A DNA stretch of 64,000 bases, from contig MEHQ01001687.1 of assembly GCA_008828725.1 (NCBI GenBank), forward strand, positions 171,236-235,235. The letters run 5' to 3'. The notes beneath the pieces were generated by a model that saw only the letters and a program-made list of their open reading frames with translations, did no database searches and had not been told where the DNA came from. The translations under genes and the position numbers were made by a program. How positions within the stretch are numbered: the stretch's first letter is position 1; every line of letters begins with the position of its first letter. This document shows, in pieces, positions 11,829 through 24,128 of this stretch. This stretch comes from Saccharina japonica. Lineage: Eukaryota; Sar; Phaeophyceae; Laminariales; Laminariaceae.

Positions 11829-12972
11829 GGTGTCCTGATGTACTGCTGTACTACGCTCGTACTACGTCGTACTACTGTACTATTAATATACTCGTACGTA
11901 AGCTTTTCGGCTATTGGGACGCCGAGATTTACACGTAGCGACCGAACAAACGACAACTTTGGTGTTATCAAAAACCGTCGACAACCCCCCGTCACCGTCC
12001 AGCAGAGCAGCGTGAGTGTCCCACCCAGCTGTACGGGTAGGATTGCGATGAGCCCGTGCTATATATATATACCTGATATACGAGTCCTTGCTCCTTGCAT
12101 CGTAAATGAGATATCAGTTTGTATAAATCATCATCCCTCAATCACGCAGCAGTGGCCGCTGCCGTGAATCATCACTTATATCGCCATTCTCCATTCTCCC
12201 CATCAGATTTCCCAAGGTGAAAAACCAGGTTAAAATACTACTGCTGCTGTACGTGTCGAGCATTAATAGTAAAATGTGCGCAGAGAGAATAAAAGGTCGG
12301 GGCTGACGAACTGCGATCGAATTCTATTTTCCAGGAAAGAGCAAGAGATGAGGAGGCATGGGCGCCAATCAGCAGGGCAGGGCGGCGGAGGGGGACGGAC
12401 GGTGGCACCTCGCGAACCGAACCCAACCGAACCAAACCGAACATCCACACAACCAAGATGATAAGTACCGTAGCAAACAAAACAAGCAACAAAGACCGGT
12501 TCGAGCACCGGTACCAGATATCTTCATGCAAGATGGGGGAAAAGGCAAAGTTGCAAAAAAATGCAAAAAAGCAGAAAGTGGAAGGAAAAAGTGTGCCTTT
12601 GGTGTCTTCTGTCTTCTGGCTTGCTGTGCTTTTGCCTGGCTTTGTGGCCCCCACAATAAACTCTAGATAAAATACCCAAAACATGAATTGAAATGTATCT
12701 CTTTGATGACGAGTCTACTATCATTGCTGTAATACGGATTACGGAGTACCTGTCCAGTACCAGGTACATTGCATTACGATTATCATACAGCCAGAAACAA
12801 CCTGTACGACAGACGACCAAAGAAACACCAAGATTAACTCCTGTCTCAAGTCTTGAAAAAAACCCGAAAGCCTCAAAACTCAAAATCGTGTACGAGAGTA
12901 CCAGGTCCATATCATATGTACCAGTACTCTCGTACCAAGGTACCAGTACGTACGTAACATAATAAAACTTAC

Positions 12973-13315
12973 CTCGGCAGCAGCAGCCACAGCAGCGGCA
13001 GCCGCGGCGGCGGCGGCGGCTGCAGCAGAAGAAGCACCTCCTCCCGATGCCGCTCCCGCCGCACCGCCGCCACTGCTCTTGCTGGAGCCCCCGCCGGGCG
13101 TCCCTTTCCTCCCCCTCCCCGACCCCGGCGCTGTCGCCCCCCTCGATGAGCGATGGCTTCCGTTTTCATAGTCGGACTCCGGGCTCAGGTCTGGCGCTGT
13201 CCTGGGGCGGCGCCTTCCGCTCCGGCCCTCGCGGCTTGGCATGCTTTGCGCCACCAACTGCGCTGCGTTTCCAAGCTGCTGCGCTTCGTTGGGCAAGCTG
13301 CTGCGCTTCGCTGGG
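12973..13315 (-). CDS. putative exon of an unknown Ala/Gly/Ser-rich protein
   Basis: Minus-strand frame open from a possible acceptor GCTGCAG at 13317-13316 to a strong donor GAG|GTAAGTTT at 12973. It encodes two partial LPNEAQQL-type units, a basic stretch (SREGRSGRRRPRTAP), DLSPESDYENGSHRSS, a Gly/Ser linker and about 17 alanines. This is typical of a disordered region of a nuclear protein, but no domain is visible and the next exon was not found. It points away from PWP1, whose ATG lies 0.7 kb away, so the two could share a divergent promoter. Other frames are also open here, and (GCN)n repeats inflate ORFs. Confidence 0.35.
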
Positions 13316-14024
13316 CTGCAGCGGCAGCAGCAGGCTTAGTGCACTTGTTCCTCTTACTATCCTGCGCTGGTGCGGGATGTGGGACGAGGCACCAGTTTGG
13401 TTTTTAGCGTTGTTTTGTGTGTTTGTTGTTGTTGTTGTTATTGTTACGAGCAGCGGGTTCGAGGAATAGTCTCCATCGTGGTTGTTTATTGCTGTGCTCG
13501 ATGAACACCCCGGAACACCCCCTCCCCCCCTCGACCCTCCCCCCCCGCCGCCCTCTGTGCGAGAGAGTGTTTGATGCACACATACACACCAGTGTCCAAA
13601 ACAACACAATACCAACGAACGAACAAACGGACACCCACAAACACTCTCTTGAAGACTGGAAAGCAAACAGAGAAGCAGCAGCAATGTGAGAGGGGGGAAA
13701 AAGAAGAGGTCGCTTCGTAATCGCGTCCGAAATCGGGGGGGCGCGCGAAAAAAGTTGGAACTCTCGCATCGCTAGTTACCTTGCACCACGTCCGGCGAAG
13801 CTTTCCCTTTCCTCGGGGGGGTCTCCAGCTAGAAGTCTGGCCCTAGTCTTCTGGACGGAGTGGAGATTTTGCACGGCTCTGAGAGAACTTGGAGCGTTTG
13901 ACGTCCTACTTGTAAACGCCTCTTATCCTGTGGAAACCTTTTGATTCCACCGCGCTCCGAAGGCAACCGAGGACAGCCAACCACCCCTGCAAGCACACCC
14001 CAACACCACGACAAGAACGGAAGC
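13316..14024. promoter_or_regulatory. probable divergent intergenic region upstream of PWP1
   Basis: Sequence between the PWP1 ATG (14025, plus) and the putative minus-strand exon. It is GC-mixed, with C-runs near 13530 and no TATA box that I can defend. A minus-strand donor-like GCAAG|GTAACT at about 13790 could mark a 5' untranslated exon of the minus gene. The regulatory role is inferred only from the head-to-head arrangement. Confidence 0.3.
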
Positions 14025-14045
14025 ATGATCAGCTCCCTCTCCTGG
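14025..14045 (+). CDS. PWP1: PWP1 exon 1, 21-nt initiator coding exon
   Basis: ATG plus six codons encode MISSLSW, directly followed by the donor GTGAGA. Joined to VPRGASKSK of exon 2 (acceptor CACCGCAG) this recreates the family N-terminus (aromatic Trp then V-x-R-G-x-A/S-K). Too short for ab initio finders; identified from the family pattern, phase 0 and splice signals. Confidence 0.82.
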
Positions 14046-14249
14046 GTGAGAAACATTGCGTGCACGTTCAGCCCCACCCTCTGCGTCTGGACAGAGAGTA
14101 GAACCTTGTAGGGAGAGATCCTTGTCACAAAACACAGCACGACAGCATGATGACTTGTCCTCTCATTGACTATTAGCCAAACCAAAGGGGAAGGGCGATG
14201 GGTTGATGTTGCCGTGTTGCCTATGTTTCCCGTGTCTCCCTCTCCCCTT

Positions 14250-14284
<35 letters not shown>

Positions 14285-17200
14285 ACTCCACGCGTTTCGC
14301 CACACCGCCTGGCCACCGCAGGTTCCCAGGGGGGCTTCGAAGAGTAAACCCTTGCGCTATGAGGTGTCGCAGCGCGAGCTCGAGGAGATGATGAGGGAGC
14401 AAGGGTGAGTGAGCCCACCGCGAGAGGAAAGACCGCGGCGGTTGTGTACCACTCAAGAACATCGAGAAGTGGTACTAATAGTACAACAGCAGCGTTGTTA
14501 CGACTCTGTAGTACCCTGGTGTGGAGGCTCCAGCCCCGCTGCCATTGCTGCTGCTGCTGCTGCTGCTGCTGCTACGTGTGCTTGTGTTGCTGCTGCTTAC
14601 CAGATACAAGAACCAGGCAGCTCAAGGCTCAAAAGTTGGAGTTGTGTACTGGTACGTAAGTACCACCTTCGGTACTTCGTATGGTACGATGTGAGTATCA
14701 TACGCATGCTGTGGTACGATACTTACATCTATGAAATGTCGTAGCCAGGCTCAGCAGCCAGCAGCAGCAGCAGCACGAAGAGCGCTGCTGTTGGCCGTCT
14801 AAAGCTGGCTGAAGCGGTGTTGTCGTGCTGTTGTGTTGCAGCAGTCAGTCATTGGCAAAATAATCTAGCCCGTGGTAACGAAAAGGCACAAGGAAACTAT
14901 GATACTTCGTACATATATGTACGAGTATGTACGTAGGGAAACAACACCAAACATAACTCAAGCAGTCGGGGTACCAGAGGGTAAGGTACCAGAGGGTAAA
15001 AGGTACCAGAGGGTACAACAGCCGGCCCCGGTTCCACAACCTTACTTCAAGTATCGTATACGATATACGAGTATACTATACCATTGACAAACACAAAAGA
15101 GTCGTGCAATACGAAAAAGTAGGGGGGTGAGGCGTGATACCATACCAGCCACGGGATAAAACAGCCGGCTCGACGACCTATCGTACCCTAACACAAAAAA
15201 AGAGACACATGTCACGCACGACAAAAAGAGTACCTGGTATACTACTACTGCTGTACCAGCAGGCACATGAACATGCCGCTAAACCACTGCTGCTGTATGT
15301 GGTACTGCGAACGCGCGACAGAGCTATATATTGATAGTATACAAGTACACAAGCTGCAGCCGAAAACAAGCCTCGCGTCTGCAATGACTACGTATATGTA
15401 GCGCTGCTGTCTGGAGTGCTGCTGCTGGTATCCAATGCCACGATTGACTCACACGACTTCTCGTACTCGCACAGCTATGATATATACGTACACTTGGCTG
15501 AAACACTGCCTGTGCGATATCTGCTGACGACAAATAACATCTGGTACCTGGTATTATATAACACCCGTCTGCACGTACGAGTCGTAGTGCTGCCCGCATG
15601 GCTTCCGGCACACGCAGCGAAGATAAGGCTGCAGTACTCACAAAACCACGAGGAGCAAACGCAACACGCTCCCTCCCCTTGACCTTTTAAGCTAGAGCAC
15701 ACCTATATATATGGGACCCAGGTACCGGTATAGCAATACCGGTATAGCAACCGAAAAAACCAGGGCTGATGACGGGTCGGGTCAGAACTCGCGGGCCGGG
15801 TCGGATGGGGGTACCTAACCCGACCCGACCCGACCCGACGCGTGAGTTTTTGTAAGACCACCTGACCCGACGACCCGGGAATCGGGTAATTCCCCGTGAA
15901 CAGCCCTGGACAAAACGACAAGTTCGGTATTATCAACCGTCCACGTACGAAAGAAGAGCGTGTGGCAGTACAAGGAACAATATACCGGTACCATCGGGCT
16001 GCGCGCGTGCCGTACGTCTCCCCTTCCGCTGCGGTTCGGACTCACCCTCTACTGGTAGACTTTCCCCCACCAGCTCGGGCTTCTTCCGTGTGGGTGTTTT
16101 GTTTTAACCCATTCAGAACTGAAAAACTCATTCCACACTAATTCCAAGTATCTTGTCCCCAAAAACGGGGGACCGGTTCTTAAGGGGGTGAAGGACGTGT
16201 GTTCCCCTCTGAAAAGTACAGCAGTATAGGACCACGATTTAAGAAAAAATAACCTAAGTATAATAGCAGTATAGGACCACGATTAAGGGAAAAAAACTAA
16301 GTAAGAACAAGGCTCACTTTTATGGTATATACGAAGGCTAAGAACCTTTGGTTTGGGTCAAGATCGCGCGCTCAGCGACAAGCGCTACACTAAATCCTAC
16401 TGGTACACATTTAGTGGCCTTTCCTCAAAGGTTTGTTTAAGAACGGTGTCACATTAAGGTTATTCTTAGGCTTGCTCCGACTAAGTAGGCGTTTCTTGTC
16501 ATCGGGGCCGTACTGCTGTACCAGGTACCTGGTAGTCCGAAAGGACGTTGATCAACACCAAGCGAGCCTGTCGTCCCCCCACTCGACGACAAGAACACCA
16601 AGCGAGCCTGTCGTCCCCCCACTCGACGACAAGGCGACCACGTTGTTCTGTCGCGCTATTGCCCAACTATCTGCATGTATGTACAGCAGTGTTAGTACTG
16701 CCATACAGCAGTACGCCGACAGCACTGAAGAATTGGGGAGTTGAGATTTTTCAGGCTCGAGTTTCGGACGTAGATGATATGAATGTGGTCGTTTTTTATA
16801 CTGGAATTAGAGTAGGAGGCACCCAGCCTTAACACGAGAAAAATCATTGGAGCCTGGTCAGGGGTCTACCAAAAAAAACTTTCCCGACTCTCCACTACCC
16901 ATTTGCGAGAGACAGCGGGGGTACACTAAAACCAAATATAATACAAATATAAAGAAAAAAACGTTTTTCGTATTTTCGTCCACAAATCTCAACGCACTTA
17001 TCTATTTTTCGTTTTTGGCACTGGGAAGGAGTGTAGGTCGCTTTCTCTTTTTGCCAAGCACCCTCGCCCTGGTCCTAAACAAGATATTTTCAAGTGGTGT
17101 CGCATACATACCACTGGTTGCAGTGTGATATCATAGACTGACTCCTTAGGGGCTTCTTGCCTCGACGCACCCTCCGCACAATGAGTACGTACAGCATTCT

Positions 17201-18420
17201 AATGACAGATGCGCACAGGTACACGGAAAAAAAAGCACGACAGCAGCAGTATTCAAGTTTTTCTTTTTAAATACCGCAGCAGTGAGATGATATTTTTTTA
17301 GTCGTCGAAATTCAGCTTTGCAAGCTGCGTGTGATAAATCGATCGCGCGTGCTCCACACGTGTTGCGTGTGGCCTGCATGTACGAGGAGTAGATCCGGAG
17401 AACATCTGCGCTGTACGTACGCGTGTAAATGCCGGTACACATTAAACAGCAACATCTGCTGTTTTTTATTTTATTTTATTTTTAAATCCTCCGGCGGATG
17501 GGTAAAACTAAAGCTTAAGCCCTCCACACTTCCACGTTCCGCTTCGTGTCGTGTGTCAATTCACTCTATGTCCCCTCGGAAGTATCAGCCCTCTGCTGGT
17601 GCTGCGGCTGTCCGTTTGTACCCGTAGCCGAAGGAAGCACTGCTACTGCTACAGTAGTACTTATTGTGGAAGATATAAGGGACAGCACCTGTACATAGAT
17701 ACGTGTGTACATGTGCGGACTACTGCAACTGCTGTACATGTTTACCGACCTCCTCAGAGGCACAGAGGGCACATAACTTATCAGCAGCAGCACGAATATA
17801 CCAGGTTGTGGTCGTATCACACACCCTCTACTTGCGTAACTGCAGTTCTACTGTTTGTATACACACTGCAGTATAGCACGAGTATTTTAGTAACGGGCTG
17901 CTGTTGTTAACGATCTCACCAAAAGGCACAAGGAGCCAGCAGGTACGTAGAAAAACCAAACCACACTAAACCGCACTCGGTCCAGGTACCAGGAGGTATC
18001 AACACTGCGATTTTCCACTCTAATTCCCCCAAGTACTTTTGTCCCAAAAAAATATGGGATGCTGTTGCGTACGCACGCGGTTCTAAGTGGGCTACATCAC
18101 GTTATGCTCGTACTCGTAATATATGCCGCCACAGAAGGCACGGAAACAAGTTCGTTCGCGTATAATAACCAAAACACACAAAAAAATGGGCCTACTATTA
18201 TGGGGGACCATAGTAAACACTAGTAAATAGGACCAAATATTGTGAGTAGAAATAGTTAGTTATATGCCCTGGTAGGTTTTCATGTGTACCGTAGGTCGTA
18301 TTTACTGGTGTTTACTATGGTCCCCCGTAATGTTAATAACATGCAGCAGGTTCAACCACCAGAAAAAAACGTTGAGGACCGCGGCCTCGCCACCCGTCTA
18401 GGGCGAGCGGCCTGCGGCAC

Positions 18421-18459
<39 letters not shown>

Positions 18460-21400
18460 CAGTAGCAGTAGTGTCATGGTGCGAACACGCTGTACTGCTT
18501 ATATACAACGCCTTGCAGTACAGGGTGGTTGTGATTTGTCCCCCCTTATTAGATAATTTGTGCGGGGTGGAGAACCTTTGCTCCGCACAAGGGGAATGGT
18601 CGTATCACGTAGTGTGTATACGGTAAGGCACCCACGAGGCAGTTACATAGTGCTCCCATTGCTGTCTCTGGAAGTGGCCACACGAGAAGTTAAATTAGCT
18701 CATTGAAGCTGTCATCCATACGCAAGTCCGCCTCACAAGCGGTTCTTAGTAGGATGCAGCTCACCCTTCATGCGACTCGCCCAACACCTCACGGCGCTTC
18801 GCGCTAGCAATGTCTGCCTGGTCGGTGAAAACCCGACATGCTCCGTCCCGGCATTGTAGGGATGCGAGGGTCTATGGCCATACGACTACGGCCATGCATG
18901 GATATGAAGTACCCCCCCCCCCCGCCATAAAGCAGCACTCATTGAAGCTGCCATCCATATGGCAAGTCCGCCCCACAATCGGTTCTTCGTAGGATGCTGT
19001 AGCTCACCCTTCATGCGACTCGCCGAACACCGCACGGCGCTTCGCGCTTGGTACTATGTAGCAATGTCTGCCTGGTCGGTGAAAACTCGACATGCTCCGT
19101 CACGGCATTGTAGGGATGCGAGGGTCTATGGCGATACGACTACGTACGGCCATGCATAAGTATGAAGTACACCCCCCCCCCCCTAAAGCAGCACTCATTG
19201 AAGCTGTCATCCATATGCAAGTCCGCCTCACAAGCGGTTCTTAGTAGGATGCTGCAACTCACTCTTCATGCGACTCGCCGAACGCCTCACGGCGCTCCGC
19301 GCTTGGTGCTGCTAGCAATGTCTGCCTGGGCGGTGAAAACCCGGCATGCTCCTCCGTCCCGGCTTTGTAGGGGTGCGAGGGTCTATGGTCATACGACTAC
19401 GGCCATGCATGAATATGAAGTACACCCCCCCCCCCCCTAAAGCAACAACGAATGCCCGGCTGCTGCTATATACATGCATACCTGGTACTTGGTACCACTC
19501 TGTCCGAAAATGTAAGGACCGTTTGGCTTTTAATGAAGAATCAAACAGCGCTTACTTTCCCGGACAGAGTGATACCAGGTATCGGTATCACGTATACACC
19601 TGCTATCATATCAATCATAATGCGGCCGATATCGTAATCATTTTTTTGTTTTTGTTTTCAAAAACGAAATCGTCATCTTCTTCTTGTAGTTTTTGTTTTC
19701 GCCTCTGAAGTCTCATCAGGATTAATAAATGACCTGATAGTAAGTACTACTGACTGTAGCGATAACTCGAACTCTTTTGTTGCATGGAAAGACTGACTTC
19801 GCTGCTGCCTGCTTCAGGACACAGCAGTTCGGCGCTTGCAGCTTTCAGGATCGTTTTTTGCACTTTTGGCTCAGGCGTCGATATAGGGACAGCCACAGGC
19901 TGTTCTCCGAAGCTAAAAGAAGCTGCGTTACAAAAATCTCGCACACTGCTGTGATTGACCGATTGAAGCAAAGCAACAGGTTTCCACGAGCCGTTGTTTT
20001 GCGCCATCATCAGACACCCCCGCCCCCCCACCCCTCCCTCCCTCCCTCCCACCCCAAACTTTGGCTGAGGAGGTATGACGGACAGGTCGAGCCGATGCAC
20101 AGTAGTATTACGAAACATAGTTTTTTTGGGGGGTTTTCCTGACGAAACAACTGGTCGGAAGTCGGAAAATGAAAATAAGAATGATGGAACAGGATCAGAG
20201 CGAATAGCTTTCTTTTTGGAGTAGTGTGCATGTAGCCCTACGTAGAGTTATCATATCATGTATTTATACGACCATGTATGATACCAGGTACGTATGTATC
20301 ATATAAAATACAACGTCTCACGAAAAAAAGTCTAACGTCAATCGGCCGACGTCATGTCGACCAGCTGAAAAGTTCGCTCGCCTGCAGTAGAGTCAACCAG
20401 ACGCCGACTTTGGCGAGCAAAATCAGTCAGGCTACGTAACCAACAGGAAAAAGCCTCCCTCAAACCGTGGTCTTAGAGGTGACGACCCCCCTTCTCCCTC
20501 CCGGTACATGCATACATACCTGCCTTGGTTTTTATTTGCCCAAGAGCTAATTCAGCGTTCTCACCGGTCGTCGATTTAACATTTTAGTTCGTACCTTCGA
20601 AGTACTTTTTTTTTTCAAGGGGGGCACGCACAGCAGCGGCAGCGTTGCATCGCAGCATGGTCCTTCCTCGTACGGCAGCAAAAGAAAGGCAGGCATGTCT
20701 CTAATCGCACCAAAGCGAGGCACACGTGGCACAACAGCGGTCGTAATGATGCCACAGGCACGAGGGGGGGCTCTACTTATATAGTGTCTGTATGTGTCTA
20801 CTTACATGTACGAATTGAAAAAAAAAAGTTTTGAAAAAAAAAGTTTTTGAAAAAAAAGGACACCTTGGCTGTGAGATGGAATTTTTCCCTCGGAACTCAT
20901 CTTGGCAAGCTGCGTGTGACACTTCGATGTGTTTGTTACACCAGCGTTACATTGAATTACTTGCTGCAGCTGGGGGCCCTGAATTGATGTGACCCCCCCG
21001 CCCAGCAGCCCCAGAAAATTCGACGTGGCTGATCCTGCAACCATCCTTTTTTCTTCCGTCACTTTTTTGTTTTTTTTTTGTTTTCTCTCTTAAGAATCAA
21101 TGGGGTTAAGAAACGGACACAACAGACTCAGTATGCTGCCGCCAAAAACGTTCAAAAGGCCTTTTGTGCTGCGGGGCGTTTGGCTGGAGAGCAAAAAAAG
21201 ATGATGGTACACAAAAACTGAAGAAAAAAAAACAACTGGTAATTGATGATTGATGCATGGATGGGTCCACACGTTGGTTGGGGGCTTCGGGTTGCTGCCG
21301 TCTAAAAGGAGATGATTCAAACGTGGCAGTCGCTCCTCTTCTTGCCGGGAGGGGACACCGTCCACAACAGTAGTAGTCGTCGTGGTCCCTCTATAGTGCC

Positions 21401-23460
21401 GGTATGCGCCAGGCAACAGCAGTACCGGCATTAATATCGTGGTTGTAACCGGCAGTACTCCGCACACTACCACAGCAGTGGCGAGTCCCACCTGTGCCAA
21501 GCGATAATACGCGTTTCATTGGCACCCCTAACTTTAATTTTGTTATCGTTTTTGTTTGTTTGTTTGTTTGTTTGTTTGTTTGTTTGTTTGTTTGTTTGTT
21601 TGTTTGTTGATCTGTTTTATTATATTTATTGGTATTCTTCATTTTTTTCCTTTTCGCTTTTTCTTTTCCTTTTTCTTTTTCGCTTTTTCTTCTCTTTCAC
21701 GCAGCTGGATTGCTAGCAGGGTAGGTCGTGCCTGTCGTACATGGCATTGCATCGTCTGCTCTGCTCACTGCACTGCAGCGTACGAAGTATCTCTGTGTTG
21801 TAGTTTTGTGACCGCATGAATTGGTACCGTCTCCAGGATGAAGAATCGACACGGGCACTCCTACTGTAGGCGTGTTGGATGTCGACGGGTAGAAAGGACG
21901 GTTTAATGTGAACAACACACAGGCACTATTAATAGCGGGCAACCGGCTTTATAATAGAGGGACCACTACTACTGCCGTTATGCCATCTACCAGGTATTAA
22001 CTAACGCATCGGACAGATCACGACCTACTCGCGAGCAATGCCCCTTTCCTTGCAAGGGTGGTGGCTTATTCTTTCTGAGTTACTCGCACGAAGGGCTCAA
22101 TCAAAATACCTCACAAGAAAACATGACTTCTTCGTAAGAAGTTTATCTCGTATATATGTATATAGCGCAACCCGACCGAGATTTCTCTGCGCCATAGGCT
22201 ATCATACGTATACCGGTGTAGTCCTAGAACAATCCATACTATTGTGGATACCGTGATGGAGTGTATGTACCGCCTTGCCGAGGTTTCCTTTCGAACAGGT
22301 GAAAAATCCAAACGAACTGTAGACAGCAGTATCTGGTGTCACATTGTCTTGTTTTTTTTTTCAATTTCTTCCTTTTTTCTGGGTTGTTTATTCTATTTTA
22401 TTGTTGTGAATACCAGGTCCTAATATCCCCTAGACCGTACCGCCTCATCATCACTATAATCCTTCAACGCCATCCTGGCTCCTCTCCTCGGGAGCACTCT
22501 GAGATTACCTCGTGTTGCTGGCCCCCTGGAGAGTGTGGTAGCGCCACGTAAACAGCCCACCTCGGTGTGTGTGTTTCCACACCAAACACGGAAAAATAGA
22601 TGAACCTGCTGCAGGACTACCGTCCCCCATTTGGCGTCGTCGGCAGAGCGGGACTATCGCCCCACACTACTCGTACACACAATATATATATATATATTTC
22701 CCTATTTTTTCTATTATAACAATATTTGGACCTACGAGTACAATTTCCCTATTTTTTCTATTATAACAATATTTGGACCTATATACGAGTACACACAAAT
22801 AACCTACTCGTACGGTAGTATGTATTTCCCTATTTTTACTAACAATATTTGGTCCTAATCACTATGGTCCCCCCTCGTAAAAGTACAAGCACCATATAAG
22901 TACTAACCGGCAGTTTGTCACGCGGGAGGACCTCGCCCGGCCTAAAAAAATATTGCCTTGAAAGGAAAAAAGTGCAACTCCTATATCGTACCTTGGGATG
23001 AGTCTCCGATAGATCAGATAGATCAGATAGATCCATATGTTTGGGATCTTGTTATGATATTACTACTATTGCAATCAGAATTCACGATGGACTAAAAAAA
23101 GCATGTACCGCTCTGTCCCGAAATATTAGCACCGTTTGGATTACATGTTATATTAATATACACACAGTGCTAATACTTACGGACATTGTGGTATCCCCCC
23201 CATGTTTGGTCCTGATGACTATGATGTGTTCCCCCTTGATAGTAAGGGCAGTGCTACCTGCTGCTGAAGACATGGGTGGCGATCATCATCCCCCGCGCGT
23301 TTGTTTCCGTGATGCTCTGGAAATCCGTTTAGAAGACAAACGGTGCCCCCCCCCCCCCCCCCCCGCCGCGCCCATGAACCGAAGCCGGCGTCCGTCGAAC
23401 GGCTCCGGACCCCCCCCTCCGTCAGCAGTGACAGTACAGTAGCAACAGTAAGCAGGAGCA

Positions 23461-23498
<38 letters not shown>

Positions 23499-23710
23499 TC
23501 TTCGGTGTTTGGTTTGTCAAAAAGTCGGAAAAAAGAGCTGCAGCGCAGCCGCCAGTGCCGCTTGTGACGCGGAAGGCGGGGGGGGGTCGGGGGGGGAGGA
23601 AGTCGTAGTTCCAACGCCGCGGACGAGCCGTATCCTAAAAAAAGTTGTGAAGTACAATAGTACAGTAGGACATACAGCAGCAGTAGTTTTAGTGGTGGTT
23701 GTTGTTGTAC

Positions 23711-23757
<47 letters not shown>

Positions 23758-23795
23758 TTTAGTTTTAGTAGTAGTGGTAGTGGTAGTAGTAGTTT

Positions 23796-23881
<86 letters not shown>

Positions 23882-24079
23882 TTAATAGTAGTACTGTAAA
23901 AGTAGAATAGTTTTTAGAGTAATATCACGGTGAACCATACTTAATAGGGGGCCTACGGTGACACAAAAACCTATATATTTCCCTGTTTTTAGTAACAAAT
24001 TTTTGTTCTATTTACTATGGTCCTCTGTAATAGTAGTAGTAGCAGTAGTAGTAGTGGTAGTAGTAGTAGTAGTGGTAGC

Positions 24080-24128
<49 letters not shown>

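Noticed and set aside
12263-12508. PHD-finger-like spacing C-x2-C-x4-H-x2-C on the minus strand
   Set aside because: The spacing fits the second half of a PHD finger, but no upstream Cys pairs, no aromatic W-x-C-P-x-C ending and no splice signals; it sits in TTCGG-type low-complexity DNA.
18550-19440. CRISPR-like reading of the regularly spaced repeats
   Set aside because: Units are ~245 bp, not short repeats with unique spacers, and the genome is eukaryotic.
23509-23910. Poly-Ser / poly-Val ORFs
   Set aside because: Translation of the (AGT)n tract; no sequence outside the repeat supports a gene.
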